A DNA stretch of 15,277 nucleotides, taken from Saprospiraceae bacterium (GTDB lineage: Bacteria > Bacteroidota > Bacteroidia > Bacteroidales > JAIPBB01). The position numbers were made by a program, and so were the translations under genes. Below are positions 8,801 to 15,219 of this stretch, in pieces (positions within the stretch are counted from its first letter, which is position 1; the number at the start of each line of letters is the position of its first letter). The notes beneath the pieces were generated by a model. That model was not told the origin of the DNA. It saw nothing but the letters and a program-made list of their open reading frames with translations, and made no database searches. The DNA lies in contig JAIPBB010000107.1 in NCBI GenBank assembly GCA_021739805.1, positions 1 to 15,277 of the forward strand, written 5' to 3'.

Positions 8801-11800
8801 TGACATAGGATAGTAATAAGAATTGATTATTTCATTTCCGGTGATAACATTTCCTTTTTCCCAACTTGATGAGCTTGCTCCATAAATATACATTCCATAA
8901 TAACCACCACTTATCAAATTGTTAGAATAAGTGTTATAATTATCAAGTGATGTTGCATTATAAATTCCATAAACTGACGAAGTTGAAGTTGTTGGAACAT
9001 CAATAAAACAGTTAGTAATAGAATTATAATTTGCTCCACCAAGGATTTCTATTGCTTTTGTTGAAGATGTTGAAGTAGATTGAATTGTTATTCCTTTTAT
9101 TGTTACATAATCAGTTCCGTTCAATTGCAGTATATAAGCTCCACTACCTGTAATAATTACAGCAGAGCTATCTCCTGATGCCGACTGAAACGTTATTGTA
9201 TTGCTAGCAGATGCTCCGTTAATTTCAGGTATTGAACCTGTTTCAGAATAAGTACCATTTGCAACATTAAATGTAACTGGTCCACAAACACTTTTTGTTA
9301 TAAGTGCAATAACTGCATCAGTAAATGTTGAAAAATCAGGTGTTGTTCCCCCAATAGTATAGATTCCTGACATAGCAGTAAACATTGTGCCTGATTGCAT
9401 AGTATCGTTACTATTTTCATTATCAGCCAATCCATTTGGATTACTAGTCCATGCTTTAATAATATAAGTCCCTCCTGAAAGGAAATTGAAACTTCCAACT
9501 GTAATTGAGGCTGAACCACTTATTGGAATGCTTGTATTATAAACAAATGGAGTTTGAATCACCCCGTTCACTTCCCAATTAACATTAAGTGTGCTTATTG
9601 CGTTAGTTCCAAAATTCATAACTGTAACTTCAACATTATTGATTCCAGGACAGGGTGGTAAAGGAGAATCTATTGAATAAACACCTGCATCATCGGCAAC
9701 GAGAAAAAACTCATCAGCACCAATATCAGGATTTGAAGCATCACGGGTGTCACCATCAATATCTGTAGTGATACCAGCAATAGGTGTTCCAGCACCATCA
9801 AGAGCAAATGCAGTTGTATGTAAGTTTGTTGGTGAGCTAAAATTAGGGTCAACATTTAAAGAATTTGCATCCATACTACTAGCTGTTTGAAGAGCTGTTA
9901 AATCAGCTAAGTCACCACCCCAATATGCAAGAGGAGTTGCAGGAGTATAAAAATTATTATAGTCGCTGGCTGTAACTTGAGCTATTGTACTATAATAAGC
10001 TGAATATCCACCTCCAGTATTCACAAAAATATTGTTTTTAAATGTTTGACCTAGAGTATTAGTGGATACATTATATTGATGCAATGCACGACTTGTTGCT
10101 GAACCTCCAGTTATATTAATTGTGTTGTAATAATACTCAGTTCCATTAGCATCATAAGCGTATAAACCATAATTTATTCCTGTACCACCGGATATGCTAA
10201 TAAAATTATTAGCAACTAATCCATATCCACTTGGAGAAGCGTTGTAGGTATTATAATTTCCATAAGCGTCACGAATACCATAACAAGCTGTTGCTGATGT
10301 TCCTACAATAACAACATTATTGCCGATAATTCTATAAGCATTATTAATATAGTAAGCAGAAATTCCATAGGAATAAGGGGCATTTCCATCATGAATATAG
10401 TTCCCGACTATTTGAATTGAATCCTGATAATAGGCATTTATCGGGTAGTAATATGAATTCACTATTTCATTGTTTTGTATCACTGTTCCTTTTTCCCAAA
10501 TAGTAGAGCTTGTACCATAAATATACATTGAATAATAGCCTCCTGATATTTTATTATTAGAATAAGTATTAAAGTTATCCGGACCAGAAGTATTATAAAT
10601 GCCATAAAGGCTTGATGTTGTGCTAACAGTTACATCAATCACACAATTAGATATAGTAACATAATTGGCACCACCAAGAATTTCCACTGCTTTTGTTGAA
10701 GATGTTGAAGTAGATTGAATTGTTATTCCTTTTATTGTTACATAATCAGTTCCATTTAATTGCAGTATATAAGTTCCACTTCCTGTAAGAACAACAGCTG
10801 TGCTATCACCGGAAGTAGATTCGAATGTTATTGTATTTGTTGCTGATGAACCAAGGATTTCAGGAATTGAAACTGTTTCAGTATAAGTTCCATCAGCAAC
10901 TTTAAAAGTAACTGCTCCACATACTCCTTTTGCTGACAAATCACTCACTGCAGCAGAAAAATTAATATAATCAGGACTAGTTCCTCCAATGTAATAAGTG
11001 CCTGCAGTTACTGCGGTAGTAAATGCTGTTGATGTCATAGTATCATTAGAATTATCCTGGTCAACTTGAGCATTAGGATTACTGGTCCAGGCTTTTATAA
11101 TATAGCTCGCATTTGCTAAAAAATTATAATTACCTAAAGAAACAGAAGCGTCACCGGCAACAGCTATTGTTGTGGTATAAGCTACAGGAGTTTGTAAAAT
11201 TCCATTTACCTCCCAATTCACATTAACACTTGTAAGTGACTGAACACCAAAATTTTTAACGATTACAGCAACATTATTGCTTCCAGGACATGGTGCAATA
11301 GGTGCATCAAGAGATAAAACACCTGCATCACGCTGCATAAGAAAATATTCATCAGCACCAATATCAGGAGTTGTCGCATCTCTTGCATCACCATCAATAT
11401 CAGTAGTGATTCCTGCTATTGGAGTTGCTGCTCCATCAAGCCAAATACCGGTAGCATGAAGGTCAATTGTAGATAAAAATCCGGGATCAGTTGATAAAGA
11501 ATTCGCATCTAAACTACTTGTTGTTTTCCATGTAGAAATATCAGAGCAATTAGTAGTCCCAAATCTGCATAAAGTTGCTGATGTGACAGGTGCATACCAA
11601 TCATTATAATCACAACCAACAACATATCCCAAGGTATTAGCTGTTGCAGAAAATTCAACAACATATCCACCACCATTATTCACACCAATATTATTTTTCA
11701 TTACAATATTACCATAGGCTCCGGTTGAGGATGAATTTATGTAGAATGCTCTTCCAGCAGTTAAACTTCCTCCCTCAACATTAACACTGTTAAAATAATG

Positions 11801-14515
11801 ATATACATAATTACAATTGTAGGGATAAACTCCATATATTGAGTTAGTTGTACTTCCATTTATAGCAACCATATTGTTGTAAATCTGAATAGGATAGGCG
11901 GCAGAGCCATCTGCATAATAGGAGTATAGCCCATAAATTGTGCTTGTACTATTCAATATTAAATTATTGTTGTTGACAATGGCACCATTATCAGTATAAT
12001 AAAGATCGATTCCATAAAGTGTGGAAGTATTTTGTAAGGAAATATTATTGTTAGAAACAATCATATTTGTATCGCAATAATAGACGTAAATCCCATAGAG
12101 ACTGCTTGCTGACCCTGAAATATTTAAATTGTTTTGTTCAATGTTTGAATACTTAGAATAGTCAGTTCTTATTAAGTAATTTGTTGTTGTAGGTGTATTT
12201 GATATTGAATTATTATAAATGTTAAGAGAATTCTGATATTTCATGTAAATACCATAATAATAATAGTCGGATATATTATTATTGGCAACGTAATTATTTA
12301 GCTCAATAGCTGATGAACTTCCATCGAAGTAAATGCCATAGTAGCCGTTTTTAATTACATTGTTTGCTATTGAATTATACTCGTCAATTGTAGTTCCGGA
12401 ATAAAAACATGCTGTATTTGTTGATGTGCTTACGACACTTTCGATAATATTATTTAGGAAAGCATTATTAGATGCACCATTACCAAATACAACAACTCTT
12501 CCATAAGTTGAAGCAGTTGTATTTTTAATTGTAATATTTTTGAAAGTAATGAAATTTGCACCATCAAGAAAAACCACAAAGTTATCAGCAGTTGCTGTTC
12601 CGGCATACTGCAATATTACAGTGCTTGAATCACCGGAAACTGATTGGAATGTAATAGTATTTGTAGAATTAACTCCTACTATCGAGCCAATTGAAACATT
12701 TTCAGTATATGTTCCATTTGCTATATTAAATACAACCGGTCCACAAACACCAATTGAATTAAGGTCACTAATTGCTGCTGCAAAAGTGGTGTAATCAGGA
12801 CTTATTCCTCCAATTGTAAATGTGCCTGACATAGCAGTTATAATTGTTCCTGACAACAAAGTATCATTACTATTATCCTGATCTGATAATGTGTTAGGAT
12901 TGCTTGTCCAAGCTTTAATAATATAGTTGACACCTGTTAGGAAATTATAACTACCTAAAGTGACAGAAGCATCACCGGCAACAGCTATAGTTGTTGTATA
13001 TGACACTGGAGTTTGTAAAACTCCATTTACTTCCCAGTTTACATTAACACTTGTTAGAGATTGTACACCATAATTCTTAACAGTAACAATAACATTATTA
13101 TTTCCGGGGCATGGTGCAATTGGTGCATCAAGTGAATATACTCCCGCATCACGATTCATTAAAACATACTCATCTGCTCCAATGTCTGGAGTTGTTGCAT
13201 CTCTTAAATCTCCATCAATATCTGTAGTGATTCCAGCTATTGGTGTTGCTGCACCATCAAGAGATACTGCTGTGGCATGAAGGTCGGTTGCAGAAATAAA
13301 CCCAGGGTCAACTGACAAAGAATTTGCATCCATTGCTGATGCTGTTTGCCAATCGTTTAATGTTATCTGATTCGAAGACCAATAGCCTGCATTTCCATTT
13401 GAATAAATATTATTATAATCCGAAGCTGTAATATTTGTCGTTGAGGAAGTATAAATGCCATATCCTCCAAGTGTGTTCAGGCAGATATTGTTATAAAGAT
13501 TAAGATTTGTTCCTGAGCTTAGGTAGAAACATCTTGAACTTGTTGATGCTGCTGAACCTGTTAAGCTAATACTATTGTTGTAGAAATTAACATAATCACA
13601 TGAAGTTGCATAAATTCCATAATAAGCAGTGCCACTGCTATGATAACCTGCAACAAAGTTATTGGCAACCAGGTTATAATTTGTAGAATTGCCATCACAA
13701 CTACTTAGATATAAGCCATAGTAGAAACCATCAGAACGTACGAATTTGTTATTGGTTATAATGCTTCCATTGTTTAAGTAATAACCATAGAACAAGTAAG
13801 GTGACGAATAGGCTGTTCCGGATAAGTCACATAAGTTACCATCAATTAAAATACTATCCTGATAATAAACATGCATTGGACGATAGTACTGACCAGTTAA
13901 AACATTATCAAGGATTTGATTTGCTTTTTCCATGGAGGTGGTGCCTGATCCATACCAATAGATTCCATAGTAGGAGTTTTTAATAACATTATTTGAAATT
14001 GTGTTGTATTCATCAAGACCAGAAGAATTATATATTCCATATGCACTGGAAGTAGTAGTTACAGGAACATCAATTACACAATTAGTTATTGTATTATAAT
14101 CTGCACCTCCTAAAAGTTCAACTGCTTTTGTTGAGGAGGTTGCTGTTGTTTGAATTGTCATTCCTTTTATAGTAATATAATCAGCTCCATTTAGCTGTAG
14201 GATATATGCACCGCTTCCTGTAATAACTACAGTAGAGCTATCACCCGATGCAGATTTAAATGTAATTGTGCTTGTGGCTGATACCCCGGTAATAGTGCCA
14301 ATAGTAATCTGCTCAGTGTAGGTTCCTGATGCAACGTTAAAAACTACCGGACCACTAACTCCAGAGCCTAAAGCAGTAACAGCAGCTCCAAAGCTAGTGT
14401 AATTGCCAGATGGTCCTATCGTATATGAACCGGATAATTGTGCATTAGCATTATGCGATGAAATAATTAAAATTATTGCAACGAATGCTGTTAAAAATTT
14501 GGTAAATGTTTTCAT
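2837..14515 (-). CDS. Giant T9SS-secreted multimodular surface protein (beta-helix, MAM-like, Ig/PKD-like, GEVED domains)
   Basis: The 3,892-residue product is probably a cell-surface or released adhesin/stalk protein; no catalytic domain is recognisable. From the N-terminus: signal peptide 1-25 (cleavage after ANA); four beta-helix plus CARDB-like modules at about 26-562, 563-1170, 1171-1715 and 1716-2262; a MAM/jelly-roll-like domain 2263-2416 (starts TPFTENFNTWPPANW, ends LYIDNVLIGEAP); PKD-like 2417-2494; two Ig-like repeats 2495-2645; two PKD-like domains 2646-2813; Ig-like repeats 2814-3724, one split by a GEVED-type domain at about 3067-3218; PKD-like 3725-3800; T9SS type A sorting domain 3812-3892. 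Most Ig-like repeats carry a Cys pair (YC and NGC), suggesting a disulfide. I chose the ATG at 14515 because the signal peptide begins there; an in-frame ATG at 14611 would add 32 polar, lysine-rich residues ahead of it. There is no Shine-Dalgarno sequence; the leader is A-rich. The frame is intact throughout. Ligand and function are unknown. Confidence 0.9.
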   Translation of the reverse strand: MKTFTKFLTAFVAIILIISSHNANAQLSGSYTIGPSGNYTSFGAAVTALGSGVSGPVVFNVASGTYTEQITIGTITGVSATSTITFKSASGDSSTVVITGSGAYILQLNGADYITIKGMTIQTTATSSTKAVELLGGADYNTITNCVIDVPVTTTSSAYGIYNSSGLDEYNTISNNVIKNSYYGIYWYGSGTTSMEKANQILDNVLTGQYYRPMHVYYQDSILIDGNLCDLSGTAYSSPYLFYGYYLNNGSIITNNKFVRSDGFYYGLYLSSCDGNSTNYNLVANNFVAGYHSSGTAYYGIYATSCDYVNFYNNSISLTGSAASTSSRCFYLSSGTNLNLYNNICLNTLGGYGIYTSSTTNITASDYNNIYSNGNAGYWSSNQITLNDWQTASAMDANSLSVDPGFISATDLHATAVSLDGAATPIAGITTDIDGDLRDATTPDIGADEYVLMNRDAGVYSLDAPIAPCPGNNNVIVTVKNYGVQSLTSVNVNWEVNGVLQTPVSYTTTIAVAGDASVTLGSYNFLTGVNYIIKAWTSNPNTLSDQDNSNDTLLSGTIITAMSGTFTIGGISPDYTTFAAAISDLNSIGVCGPVVFNIANGTYTENVSIGSIVGVNSTNTITFQSVSGDSSTVILQYAGTATADNFVVFLDGANFITFKNITIKNTTASTYGRVVVFGNGASNNAFLNNIIESVVSTSTNTACFYSGTTIDEYNSIANNVIKNGYYGIYFDGSSSAIELNNYVANNNISDYYYYGIYMKYQNSLNIYNNSISNTPTTTNYLIRTDYSKYSNIEQNNLNISGSASSLYGIYVYYCDTNMIVSNNNISLQNTSTLYGIDLYYTDNGAIVNNNNLILNSTSTIYGLYSYYADGSAAYPIQIYNNMVAINGSTTNSIYGVYPYNCNYVYHYFNSVNVEGGSLTAGRAFYINSSSTGAYGNIVMKNNIGVNNGGGYVVEFSATANTLGYVVGCDYNDWYAPVTSATLCRFGTTNCSDISTWKTTSSLDANSLSTDPGFLSTIDLHATGIWLDGAATPIAGITTDIDGDARDATTPDIGADEYFLMQRDAGVLSLDAPIAPCPGSNNVAVIVKNFGVQSLTSVNVNWEVNGILQTPVAYTTTIAVAGDASVSLGNYNFLANASYIIKAWTSNPNAQVDQDNSNDTMTSTAFTTAVTAGTYYIGGTSPDYINFSAAVSDLSAKGVCGAVTFKVADGTYTETVSIPEILGSSATNTITFESTSGDSTAVVLTGSGTYILQLNGTDYVTIKGITIQSTSTSSTKAVEILGGANYVTISNCVIDVTVSTTSSLYGIYNTSGPDNFNTYSNNKISGGYYSMYIYGTSSTIWEKGTVIQNNEIVNSYYYPINAYYQDSIQIVGNYIHDGNAPYSYGISAYYINNAYRIIGNNVVIVGTSATACYGIRDAYGNYNTYNASPSGYGLVANNFISISGGTGINYGLYAYDANGTEYYYNTINITGGSATSRALHQYNVSTNTLGQTFKNNIFVNTGGGYSAYYSTIAQVTASDYNNFYTPATPLAYWGGDLADLTALQTASSMDANSLNVDPNFSSPTNLHTTAFALDGAGTPIAGITTDIDGDTRDASNPDIGADEFFLVADDAGVYSIDSPLPPCPGINNVEVTVMNFGTNAISTLNVNWEVNGVIQTPFVYNTSIPISGSASITVGSFNFLSGGTYIIKAWTSNPNGLADNENSNDTMQSGTMFTAMSGIYTIGGTTPDFSTFTDAVIALITKSVCGPVTFNVANGTYSETGSIPEINGASASNTITFQSASGDSSAVIITGSGAYILQLNGTDYVTIKGITIQSTSTSSTKAIEILGGANYNSITNCFIDVPTTSTSSVYGIYNATSLDNYNTYSNNLISGGYYGMYIYGASSSSWEKGNVITGNEIINSYYYPMSVYYQDSVQIVDNYIHDGFSPYSYGIYAYYINNGYKITGNRVFITGTSSSGCYGIRDGYGNYVSYNATPSAYGLVANNFISISGGTGTNYGLYAYYANGTKYYNNSINITGGSTSARALYQANTSTNLLGQTFKNNICVNTGGGLAAYFSTTAQVASTDYNNYYATGSYLAYWGGNRADLLALQTANSMDANSVSINPEYSSDIDLHAFSMAMENLGTPLAEVTTDIDGEARHATTPDMGADEYTLPANDIGIIEILSPVKSICLPSSDSIVVVIKNFGTNTQSNVSVGVKYTDPSGTTIYSTSLASIAAGGKDTITVTNLTSFSFGAYSIKAYTSLSGDMNANNDTTVSVFTFDSPQTTPFTENFNTWPPANWSFDGSRNWAQDASSNSAYANLWSWSNGNAEMYTPLVSLSGLSNAQLKFDRSYYYNTSYDDTLRISIKTCGGNWVAIYDKHGQELSTNDGAGNTSAGSFEATNVNIPQSFIGQNILVKFDGISDYGPNLYIDNVLIGEAPIVNLGNDTCVCSTHDIILDAGAGSGYTYSWFTTASSNVIATTQTITVDSAATYFVKVLDANGLFTFDTINICINPLPIVSFSGLNSDYCINAASVTLTGSPTGGSFSGTAVSAGTFSPSIALAGTHSVKYIYTNANGCTDSTSQSVIVNPLPVLTIGTLADKCFNSPAFALNFASPIGGTYSGVGVNVSGNFIAANAGAGTHYVKYTYTDGNGCTSLDSTTQTVNALPVLTTSATPDTAYFGTPTTLNVSATGGSSYSYSWTPVDSLSGVGQATLQSPTTKNLYNLTTFTVVVTDNTTSCTKSKQQIVPIKGGPLSASPTATPDTICPGVLVQLDAQAYGGSESYTYTWISSPSGFSANTATPTTSPNTTTMYYVTVDDGFNTYIDSVEVYVRSLPNPSFTGLANNYCIDAPSTTLTGIPTGGTFSGLGITANSFNPATAGVGSKIVTYTYTDTYGCTNLTTASSTINALPVVSFTGLLANYCVDASAATLVGNPSGGTFSGLGISGNSFDPSNAGIGSKIVTYTYTDANGCSNFTTASSTINALPIVSFSGLMSDYCIDATASTLAGTPIGGTFSGTGITGNSFNPATAGSGVHQIIYTYTDGNACVNSDTNTTIVNTLPIVSFTGLMTDYCVDGMADTLVPVLPTATLTYCSSNCAIPAAYCVSGNSSSVDEYINNVSINGQSNPSIGTLYTDYTSTLLTTLIIGQSYSMGVTVNAGGYTEYVSVYIDWNRNGTFETTEETSFGSNYVSGNFVFTQNIIVPSTAVLGNTLMRVVNRYNAAAISCGTYSYGETEDYRIEIVSTSLGTGIFSGMGITGDVFNPATAGVGTHSIIYTYTDANSCINSDTNTTVVHALPTPTFTGLAAAYCVDAPAVTLTGSPTGGTFSGSGVSGNTFNPAIAGVGSKIVTYTYTDANGCTNFTTATSTIYALPTPSFTGLAASYCVNASAVTLTGSPSGGTFSGSGISGNTFNPATAGLGSKIITYTYTNANACTNFTTATTTIYALPTPSFTGLAASYCANASAVTLTGSPSGGTFSGSGITGNTFNPATAGVGTKIVTYTYTNANGCTNFTTATSTIYAIPTPSFTGLAASYCANASAVTLTGSPTGGTFSGSGISGNTFNPATAGVGTKIVTYTYTNANGCTNFATATSTIYAIPTPSFTGLAASYCVNAPAVTLTGSPSGGTFSGTGITGNTFDPATAGVGTKIVTYTYTNANGCTNFTTASSTINALPVVSFTGLAANYCLDASAATLTGSPTGGTFSGTGITGNTFNPATAGVGTHQIIYAYTDANLCIGYDTQSTAVVNPPQINLGPDTTVCEGAIVVLDAGAGYTYSWSTGGTTQTISVDSSMLAVGDSIVSITVLITDSLGCTDSDTIDILFTDCSGINEIVDAVGINLYPNPSKGKFNIDITGFDKNSINMCIYNLTGQLMYCEELININSSKFTREVDLGTYPKGVYFIRLTTKDIVLTEKILIQ
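2840..3082 (-). other. T9SS type A C-terminal sorting domain (segment of the giant CDS)
   Basis: The last 81 residues form the conserved sorting signal of type IX cargo. They begin INLYPNPSKGKFNI, continue with the MCIYNLTGQLMY strand, then the KGVYFIRLTT motif, and end KILIQ. In known T9SS substrates this domain directs passage across the outer membrane and is then usually removed, leaving the protein attached to A-type lipopolysaccharide or released. The secretion machinery itself is not encoded in this window. Confidence 0.93.
3344..4693 (-). repeat. Six tandem 225-bp units encoding 75-residue Ig-like repeats
   Basis: Six uninterrupted in-frame units of exactly 225 bases end to end (boundaries 4693, 4468, 4243, 4018, 3793, 3568, 3344). 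Each encodes a domain of the pattern GLAxxYC, then VTLTGSPxGGTFSG, GNTFNPATAGVG, TYTYTNANGC, and a linker ending in AxP or NPP. The middle four are nearly identical: the units at 4019-4243 and 3794-4018 differ at only 3 of 75 residues, and a 53-base stretch at 3759-3811 recurs exactly at 3984-4036. The outer units are more diverged, as expected when an array grows from its centre by unequal recombination. Confidence 0.93.
4862..5317 (-). other. GEVED-type domain inserted inside an Ig-like repeat (segment of the giant CDS)
   Basis: Residues of about 3067-3218 break the 75-residue repeat pattern. They begin TLTYCSSNC and contain DEYINNVSING, YTDYTS, VSVYIDWNRNGTF, NTLMRVVNRY and GETEDYRIEIV, the signature for which GEVED domains of secreted Bacteroidota proteins are named. 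The host repeat starts normally (GLMTDYCVDGMADTL, near 5360-5401) and resumes at GIFSGMGITGDVFNPATAGVG (about 4780-4840), so the domain sits between its second and third strands. The host repeat spans 4694-5401, 236 residues instead of 75, an excess of 161. Confidence 0.85.
5402..6076 (-). repeat. Three further 225-bp Ig-like repeat units
   Basis: Three exact 75-residue units (6076-5852, 5851-5627, 5626-5402) follow the same pattern as the downstream array: GLxxxYC, GGTFSGxGI, TYTYTD, Cys, and a linker ending INALP or VNTLP. They are more diverged from each other than the units at 3569-4468, so they are probably older copies. Two related units at 6809-7033 (75 residues) and 6581-6808 (76 residues) lie before two PKD-like domains at 6077-6580, giving twelve units in all with the split one. 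Confidence 0.88.
7268..7729 (-). other. MAM/jelly-roll-like domain (segment of the giant CDS)
   Basis: This 154-residue segment opens with TPFTENFNTWPPANWSFDG and closes with NLYIDNVLIGEAP, the usual boundaries of MAM-like or cleaved-adhesin-type beta-sandwich domains in Bacteroidota surface proteins. Aromatic strands such as LKFDRSYYYN and ILVKFDGISDYGP lie between. Such domains often bind glycans or proteins; the ligand here is unknown. Confidence 0.6.
7730..14440 (-). repeat. Four large tandem modules: beta-helix + DIDGD/PDIGADEY segment + CARDB-like domain
   Basis: The N-terminal half of the giant protein is four copies of one module, at 14440-12830, 12829-11006, 11005-9371 and 9370-7730 (537, 608, 545 and 547 residues). 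Each starts with SG/AG-x-Y/F-x-IG and a TFxxAV strand, then GPVxFNVAxGTYTE, TITFxSxSGDSS and ITIKGxTIQ, followed by many short rungs rich in N, Y and GIY typical of right-handed parallel beta-helices. It continues with ITTDIDGDxRDATTPDIGADEY, as in 'choice-of-anchor Q' proteins, and a CARDB-like sandwich (VNVNWEVNG, YIIKAWTSNP, NSNDT). Modules 3 and 4 share an exact 66-base match. Module 2 is the longest and most diverged. Such helices commonly bind or cleave polysaccharides, but I see no pectate-lyase-like catalytic motif. Confidence 0.85.
14441..14515 (-). other. Sec signal peptide of the giant protein (segment of the CDS)
   Basis: The first 25 residues have a basic start (MKTFTK), a hydrophobic core (FLTAFVAIILII), and a SSHNANA cleavage region just before Q26. 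This is a standard signal peptidase I signal; no lipobox cysteine follows, so it is not a lipoprotein. It fixes the start codon at 14515. Confidence 0.9.
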
Positions 14516-14517
14516 AA

Positions 14518-14563
14518 TTTTGATTTTAATTTGTTTTGATTTTTTTAATGTTTTGATTTTTTT
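14518..14563 (-). repeat. A-rich leader with three AAAATCAAAA copies before the giant gene
   Basis: On the minus strand AAAATCAAAA occurs three times (14518-14527, 14534-14543, 14551-14560), spaced 16 and 17 bases, ending two bases before the ATG. The two upstream copies lie within an exact 15-base direct repeat (14532-14546 and 14549-14563). Bacteroidota mRNAs usually lack a Shine-Dalgarno sequence, and A-rich leaders are known to favour initiation there, so this probably helps translation of the giant protein. Confidence 0.5.
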
Positions 14564-14754
14564 ATGAGATAATATGATTTTAGAACACATGATATTAAAT
14601 GATAAATACATGATATATCTTCAACAAATAAGTAACAGTTACTGTTTGAGCTTATTTGGAAATATAAGTTTGTATGAAATTATTTCAGTAGAAAGGCGAA
14701 TTGAACGTTTAGTATATATTGTAAGATTTTTTGTAAGAAAACAGTTAAATGATA

Positions 14755-14843
14755 ATTTATTTTCTTAATACACCAAAATAAAAAATCTCGGGAGATTTTT
14801 AATAGGAACATGCCCATAGGTTACATTTATTTCTTAATACACC
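14755..14843. repeat. Short direct repeat pair
   Basis: ATTTAT followed by TTCTTAATACACC occurs at 14755-14774 (with one extra T between the parts) and again at 14825-14843, 70 bases apart. The copies flank the hairpin at 14781-14800. They could be a regulator binding site or a trace of a duplication; nothing decides between these. Confidence 0.4.
14781..14800. terminator. Possible bidirectional terminator hairpin
   Basis: AAAAATCT at 14781-14788 pairs with AGATTTTT at 14793-14800 around a CGGG loop. The A and T tracts on the two sides suit termination on either strand. It lies upstream of the giant gene, so it may end transcription arriving from the right, outside the window. The stem is almost all A-T pairs, so it would be weak. 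Confidence 0.35.
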
Positions 14844-15169
14844 GTTTAGAATAAATTTTTAAAATATCTTTACACCTGTTTAAAAATTATTATATCTATT
14901 TGGAAAACCGGAGGCGAATATAAGCACAAAAACTACTTTTCCAACAAAAAAATAAAAAAAAAATTAGCTCCGAAAAAATTGATAGTTGAATAAGATGTTT
15001 GACGAATGCAAATAAATTCTAAATAATTTAAAAATCAATCATTTAGACTGGTTATTTATTTGGTTAATCTTCCGAATTTTTTTCTTATAAAAGCATAAAA
15101 ATTTTATCAAAATAATTACTATCTGGATTATTTATTAGAATGAAGTTGTCAAAAGTTGAATGTTGAAAA

Positions 15170-15219
15170 GAAAGAATGATACAATAATATTCAAAGTCAA
15201 TAATTTGTATCATTCTTTC
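15170..15219. repeat. Perfect 15-bp inverted repeat
   Basis: GAAAGAATGATACAA at 15170-15184 is the exact reverse complement of TTGTATCATTCTTTC at 15205-15219, with a 20-base spacer. A run of 12 A residues follows at 15220-15231. There is no T run in the right place for a good terminator on either strand. It may be a stem in a transcript from the neighbouring locus, a protein-binding site, or part of a small mobile remnant. Confidence 0.6.

Noticed and set aside
14516..14611. In-frame N-terminal extension of the giant protein, starting at the ATG at 14611
   Set aside because: The 32 added residues are polar and lysine-rich and would bury the clear signal peptide that begins at the ATG at 14515.
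14574..14768. 64-codon plus-strand open frame upstream of the giant gene
   Set aside because: Its composition follows the AT-rich background, there is no ribosome binding site or recognisable motif, and it overlaps the likely promoter region of the giant gene.
14854..14888. Ten-base inverted repeat AATTTTTAAA / TTTAAAAATT
   Set aside because: It is made only of A and T in very AT-rich DNA, so a chance origin is likely and the stem would be weak.
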